Assembly (NCBI GenBank): GCA_037953625.1 | Contig: CM075656.1 | Location: 79,317,001-79,381,000, forward strand | DNA: 64,000 nucleotides | Direction: 5' to 3' | DNA from: Crotalaria pallida | Lineage: Eukaryota > Streptophyta > Magnoliopsida > Fabales > Fabaceae | Shown here: positions 60,339 through 64,000 of the stretch, one piece after another | How positions within the stretch are numbered: position 1 is the first letter of the stretch | Layout: each line of letters opens with the position of its first letter | Translations under genes and position numbers: made by a program | The notes under the pieces: generated by a model | Seen by the model: only the letters and a program-made list of their open reading frames with translations | Database searches by the model: none | What the model was told of the DNA's origin: nothing

Positions 60339-60519
60339 TAATTTTATATGCAATAGATAAGTGGTTGCTTCAAGTAGGACATCCGCATATCTCCATAAGA
60401 ACAAAATTTTGATCGATAATTTACACTTTATGCCATAAAAGCATTTTTTTTTTAATTTTCTTAAAGTTAAAGTTAAATTTCTTCATTATCCAATAATAAA
60501 GTAGTTGTATTTGCTTAAA

Positions 60520-60566
60520 ATCATATGAAATTGTCAATGGTGCCTTGCACGGGTTAGGATTACTAG
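60520..60566 (+). mobile_element. Helitron 3' terminus (5' end not found)
   Basis: GTGCCTTGCACGGG followed by TTAGGATTA, CTAG (60563-60566) and host T matches the 3' ends of the Helitrons at 26642 and 36463, with a partly decayed left stem. I could not place its 5' end; the Mutator-like foldback at 59969 may sit inside it. Confidence 0.55.
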
Positions 60567-60802
60567 TTAGTTACAAATGAGGATATAAAATAAATAAAGA
60601 AATTGTTACATTTGTTATGTTATGAATTAACTTAGATCCTCCAATATTCATCATCGATGAAAAATGGTGCTATCATTGTAAAATCACATTTCACCATGGT
60701 AACAAATGGATGAGAAACAAATGCAATGAGTGTTTAAGAGAACTTAAGAGAAAAATGGAATGTAATTTTTGCACTTTTCATACAAGTTAAATAGATTTAA
60801 TA

Positions 60803-60823
60803 CTCCCTTCGGTGCTACACACA

Positions 60824-60891
<68 letters not shown>

Positions 60892-61139
60892 TCTTTTGAG
60901 TTTTTATTTTGGTCTTATTTATAAAACTCATTTCAATTTTCAATAGCATTTAATTATTTTTTTTTTCTACAAATATCCCTATTAACTTTATACTTTTTAA
61001 AGTCCCCATAATAGTTATAGGGTAGTTTTGAAAAAGTATATCAAATTTTCACATATCCAATACTACTAACAAGTTTCATTACTTCTTTTGATGGAAGAGA
61101 AAAACCCCATAAGAGTCTTATAAATAAGACACGAGGGAG
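60803..61139. mobile_element. Stowaway MITE with an expanded AT repeat
   Basis: Ends CTCCCTTCGGTGC / AAGACACGAGGGAG, TA flanks at 60801-60802 and 61140-61141. A (TA)n run at about 60829-60884 lies just inside the left end. Confidence 0.72.
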
Positions 61140-61231
61140 TAATTCACTTTTGGGAACATTCATTAAATTTGAATTTCATCGCAGTTGGAACTGATGTTGA
61201 ATGCAAGGATCACAACGTATGTTTTGAATCG

Positions 61232-61639
61232 TAATGGCAATTAGGGAGGGCATGGCCCACGCCCGCATTTGGCCAGCAAAAACCCGCCCATCAAAATATT
61301 TAGGGACAAAAAATTAGGTCCTGCTCGCCTTAGGCGGGCAGGGTGGGCATGCGAGCGGCCCGTTTTATTTTAAAAAAATTTGATTCCCGTTTCTAGCCCA
61401 TGTTTCATTGCATAATTTCAAAAAAAATGCTGGCGACGCCTGGTCGCCCGAACCAAGTATTGCACCTAAAATTTGCGCCACATTTCTTTTTTTTTTTTTA
61501 AAGAAAATAAGGCCCGCGAGCCGACCGCAGCCCGCCCACACATACCCGCGAAAAAGATCATATTTTTGAATTTTTTCATAAAAGTTGTGCCTTGCCGGCA
61601 AAAAAATGCGGGCGGACGGGCCAATACCCTAATTGCCGA
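61232..61639. mobile_element. hAT-like MITE with GC-rich ends
   Basis: Inverted ends GGCAATTAGGG / CCCTAATTGCC, then GGCCCACGCCCGC / GCGGGCGGACGGGCC. Non-coding. Target duplication not recognisable. Confidence 0.5.
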
Positions 61640-61708
61640 TGCTAGTTTTGAAGTTTAAAATCCAAGGAATTTCTTCGAAATTTGCATAAAGAATACTGTA
61701 CGTGTGTA

Positions 61709-61845
61709 TTTTTTTTGGTTTGCACCCTGGTATCCGGTCCACTGGGCCGACTAATCTAGTTCGAGGAGGATCCCGAGGTTAAGGTTTTATTCCTCTTCCA
61801 ACGTTATTGCGGGGAATCGAACCGCGGTTCGCTCTAATCTCACAT
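61709..61845 (-). mobile_element. SINE, second copy of the family at 48975
   Basis: The reverse strand shares GTTCGATTCCCCGCAA, CGTTGG, ATAAAACCTTAACC and TAGTCGRCCCAGT with the other copy. The A tail appears as T8 at its left; the 5' end looks truncated. Confidence 0.62.
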
Positions 61846-62389
61846 TATGTGTGAACACACACCCACCCACCCACCGAAGATTAAGGAGAAGAATGATGAT
61901 GAACTCCCCCTTAGTCCCAATCGTTATTTAGTTCAAATATAAGTGTGGTATCTTCCTTGTGCTAGTCAAGAATCAATGAAATCGAAAACTTAACAAAAGT
62001 TAAGTGATAAATAGTTTTTTCTTCTTCTTAGAGTAAAACGATAATGGGTTATTACTCATAATATATAACTAAAGTATCGGTATATAAATGAAGTTGTTGA
62101 AAGTTTCTTACTTGGTTGTAACGCAATGAAACATTAAAGTATGTTAATACATTAATGGAACTTACGAATTAAATATATTACATCAAAATATTGTTCAAAT
62201 GTCATAGTTTTTGAAGTCAAATGTAGTTAGATTACCAGATCAAGAAGAACCAAATAACACCCATAATAGAGACTATCTCTGCATGTTTGGTTAGTTTAGT
62301 GAGTGAAATCCAAGTCAAGGAAATGAAGCAAAAAGACGTGTCAAGAGAAGATTTCCAAAATATCACAACTTCAAAGTTATTCAAGAAGA

Positions 62390-62508
62390 CTAAGAGTATG
62401 TTTGTTTCCGCGTTTAGATCCCTCAAAAACAGAAGCTTCTCCTCAATGGCGTTGGTGGGAACGCGCGTTTGCAGAGTCTCCAACGCTGAACCAAACGGAG
62501 CCTAAGAA
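62390..62508. mobile_element. Small inverted-repeat element
   Basis: AGTATGTTTGTTTCCGCGTT and AACGCTGAACCAAACGGAGCC are inverted versions around a 75-bp core. Confidence 0.4.
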
Positions 62509-63965
62509 GTTTCCAAAATAGATTTTTACCTTTGTTTTGTAATAACACTACTTCCTTCAATCTTATATGTAAGATCATTTAAATTTTTTATAAAAAAAAA
62601 AAGAAAAAAGGCGATCCTATTTGTAAGATCTTATCATGTTAACTTTCATAGACTATCCGGTAATAATGAGCAGTGACAAACTGGTCTTCTTATCATAGCC
62701 TACAATGAGCTATGCATAAACTATCCTGTGATAATAAGCAGTGACAAACTGGTCACGAAACTGTTTCAGATCCTATTTCACAATGTGAATAATAATCACT
62801 GGGCCACAATGGTGCCCATGCTATACTTCTAACTAAACCAACCAGGACTCAGCAAATCACAACCATAAGCATGCCTGAAAACTGAAATACCTAGCAAACA
62901 AATCGATATAAACTGAAGACTTCCATTTTATCTGCAACTTAAATTCACTAGCCATGGAGTGCAAATCAGATTGTCTTTACATTGTTTTTAACATGGTATC
63001 TCCTCTTTTCTTCTCCTCTCTCTCCCAACTTAACATGAACTATAAAATAAAGACAGATTGCTAAATGCAGCAGCCGGCAATAAATTTCGCAGAACGTTTC
63101 GCGCCAAAATAGTCTCAGTAATTGAGTATGCCCTCATTCATTAGAATCACGAGGAATGACAAAGACATTGAGATTGAATAATCACAGGTCCATGGGAATT
63201 GACAATAGCAATAATTAAGGAAAAAGCAACATGTTTTTATACATAAAAATGCAGATTTGATTTGCTTTCAACCAGCTTCAACTAACCAAAGCATTACTTC
63301 TGTCTACTGAATTTTGGATTTCAGGTTATTGCAAACAAGTTTGCCTCGCCAGTCACTATCTAATTTAAAGCTACAAGCCTACAATTCAGCATCTTCTAAG
63401 ACTTCCAACATAAGTTGGAAACACAAGTACAAGAAATGTAAAATAGACAGAAGTTAATTTCACATCATTGTAGGAAAACAGGACACATTCTATCCTTAAT
63501 TTCTTTATGAGTACAACGACATATTGGATCTCCAAATATACAACGATTATCAAGTCACTCCTCCAAAGAAAATGACAGCCAAATAGCCCTTTTGGCGACT
63601 TATTTGTAGCTATGTGAATCATTCAAGAAATAAAATTTACACTACGAGGTGGAAATTTAAACTTTCAGGAACTTATTTGATGGTTATTTTCTTTGAAAGA
63701 CTAACTTGCTAACCACTATATCTTTGGAGGATCATTTTAACGTTTATCTTTTTCTTTGTTGCAACTTGTAGTCAACGGTGGTCAGCTTCACATTATATGT
63801 AGTTTTCGTGTGCTATAATAATCTAGTGGAATTGACAAAAAAAAAATTCAAACCTTGTGAAAATCAATGAATGAAGAAAATGGAACTAGAAGTGTAAATT
63901 CACAATATATTCTATTTCCAAAATGAAAAATCCTAGTTTCAAGTAATCTCTTGTCTAGTTCTCAA
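62509..63965. other. No gene seen
   Basis: Moderately AT-rich. Could be the 3' flank of a gene beyond the window, but nothing in the sequence proves it. Confidence 0.4.
62645..62757. repeat. Direct repeat of about 40 bp
   Basis: ACTATCC.GT.ATAATRAGCAGTGACAAACTGGTC occurs twice, about 70 bp apart. Confidence 0.65.
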
Positions 63966-64000
63966 AAGATAGCTCAGTTGGTAAAACTGCGAGACATAAA
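63966..64000 (+). mobile_element. Start of a SINE or tRNA-like sequence cut by the window end
   Basis: AGATAGCTCAGTTGGTAAAAC is a Pol III A box. The B box would lie past the end, so it cannot be told from a tRNA gene. Confidence 0.35.

Overview
The window is a gene-poor, AT-rich stretch of a flowering-plant nuclear genome. Introns have GT..AG borders, and six plant protein-coding loci stand among dense transposon debris (Stowaway MITEs with CTCCCTCC ends, Mutator-like elements with 9-bp target duplications, Helitrons, a PIF/Harbinger element, tRNA-derived SINEs, long AT microsatellites). Protein similarity and the style of the repeats point to a eudicot, probably a papilionoid legume; the species is an inference and I cannot name it.

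Layout. 1-11,300 is repeat-rich and has no gene; it includes a Mutator-like element nested inside another (1945-3821) and a PIF/Harbinger element (6003-7315). 11,880-19,108 is a six-exon STICHEL-like gene (DnaX-type AAA ATPase, plus strand) with a Stowaway MITE in intron 3. 19,109-21,660 is repeat debris. 21,994-22,842 is an intact fasciclin-like arabinogalactan protein (FLA) gene with secondary-wall MYB-type AC elements upstream. A Helitron (about 23,956-26,642) carrying fragments of a plastid inorganic pyrophosphatase gene and a tropinone-reductase-like SDR gene separates it from a second FLA gene (27,815-29,149) that has three reading-frame breaks. 29,150-42,156 has no intact gene but holds nested Stowaway elements, a second Helitron (34,151-36,463) carrying two exons of an ATG8-like autophagy gene, and a Mutator-like element (38,839-39,601) with a foreign coiled-coil coding segment. 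42,157-44,304 is an intronless U-box/ARM E3 ligase of the PUB17 (ACRE276) group. A second member of the same Mutator-like family follows at 44,894-45,367. 45,400-52,600 is repeats, including a dimeric SINE. 52,680-53,852 is an OVATE family protein (OFP5-like), and 55,397-57,205 a PLS-class PPR protein. 57,206-64,000 holds only repeats, among them another Mutator-like foldback element and a Helitron 3' end.

The six genes do not form a pathway; their neighbourhood is ordinary plant gene order, except that the two FLA genes look like tandem duplicates. The most distinctive content is the mobile-element layer: two Helitrons that have each picked up pieces of unrelated host genes, a foldback Mutator-like family present twice and carrying coding sequence in one copy, several element-in-element nestings with perfect target-site duplications, and tiny poly(A)-type insertions flanked by duplications. 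I see no CRISPR array, rRNA gene or convincing intact tRNA gene.
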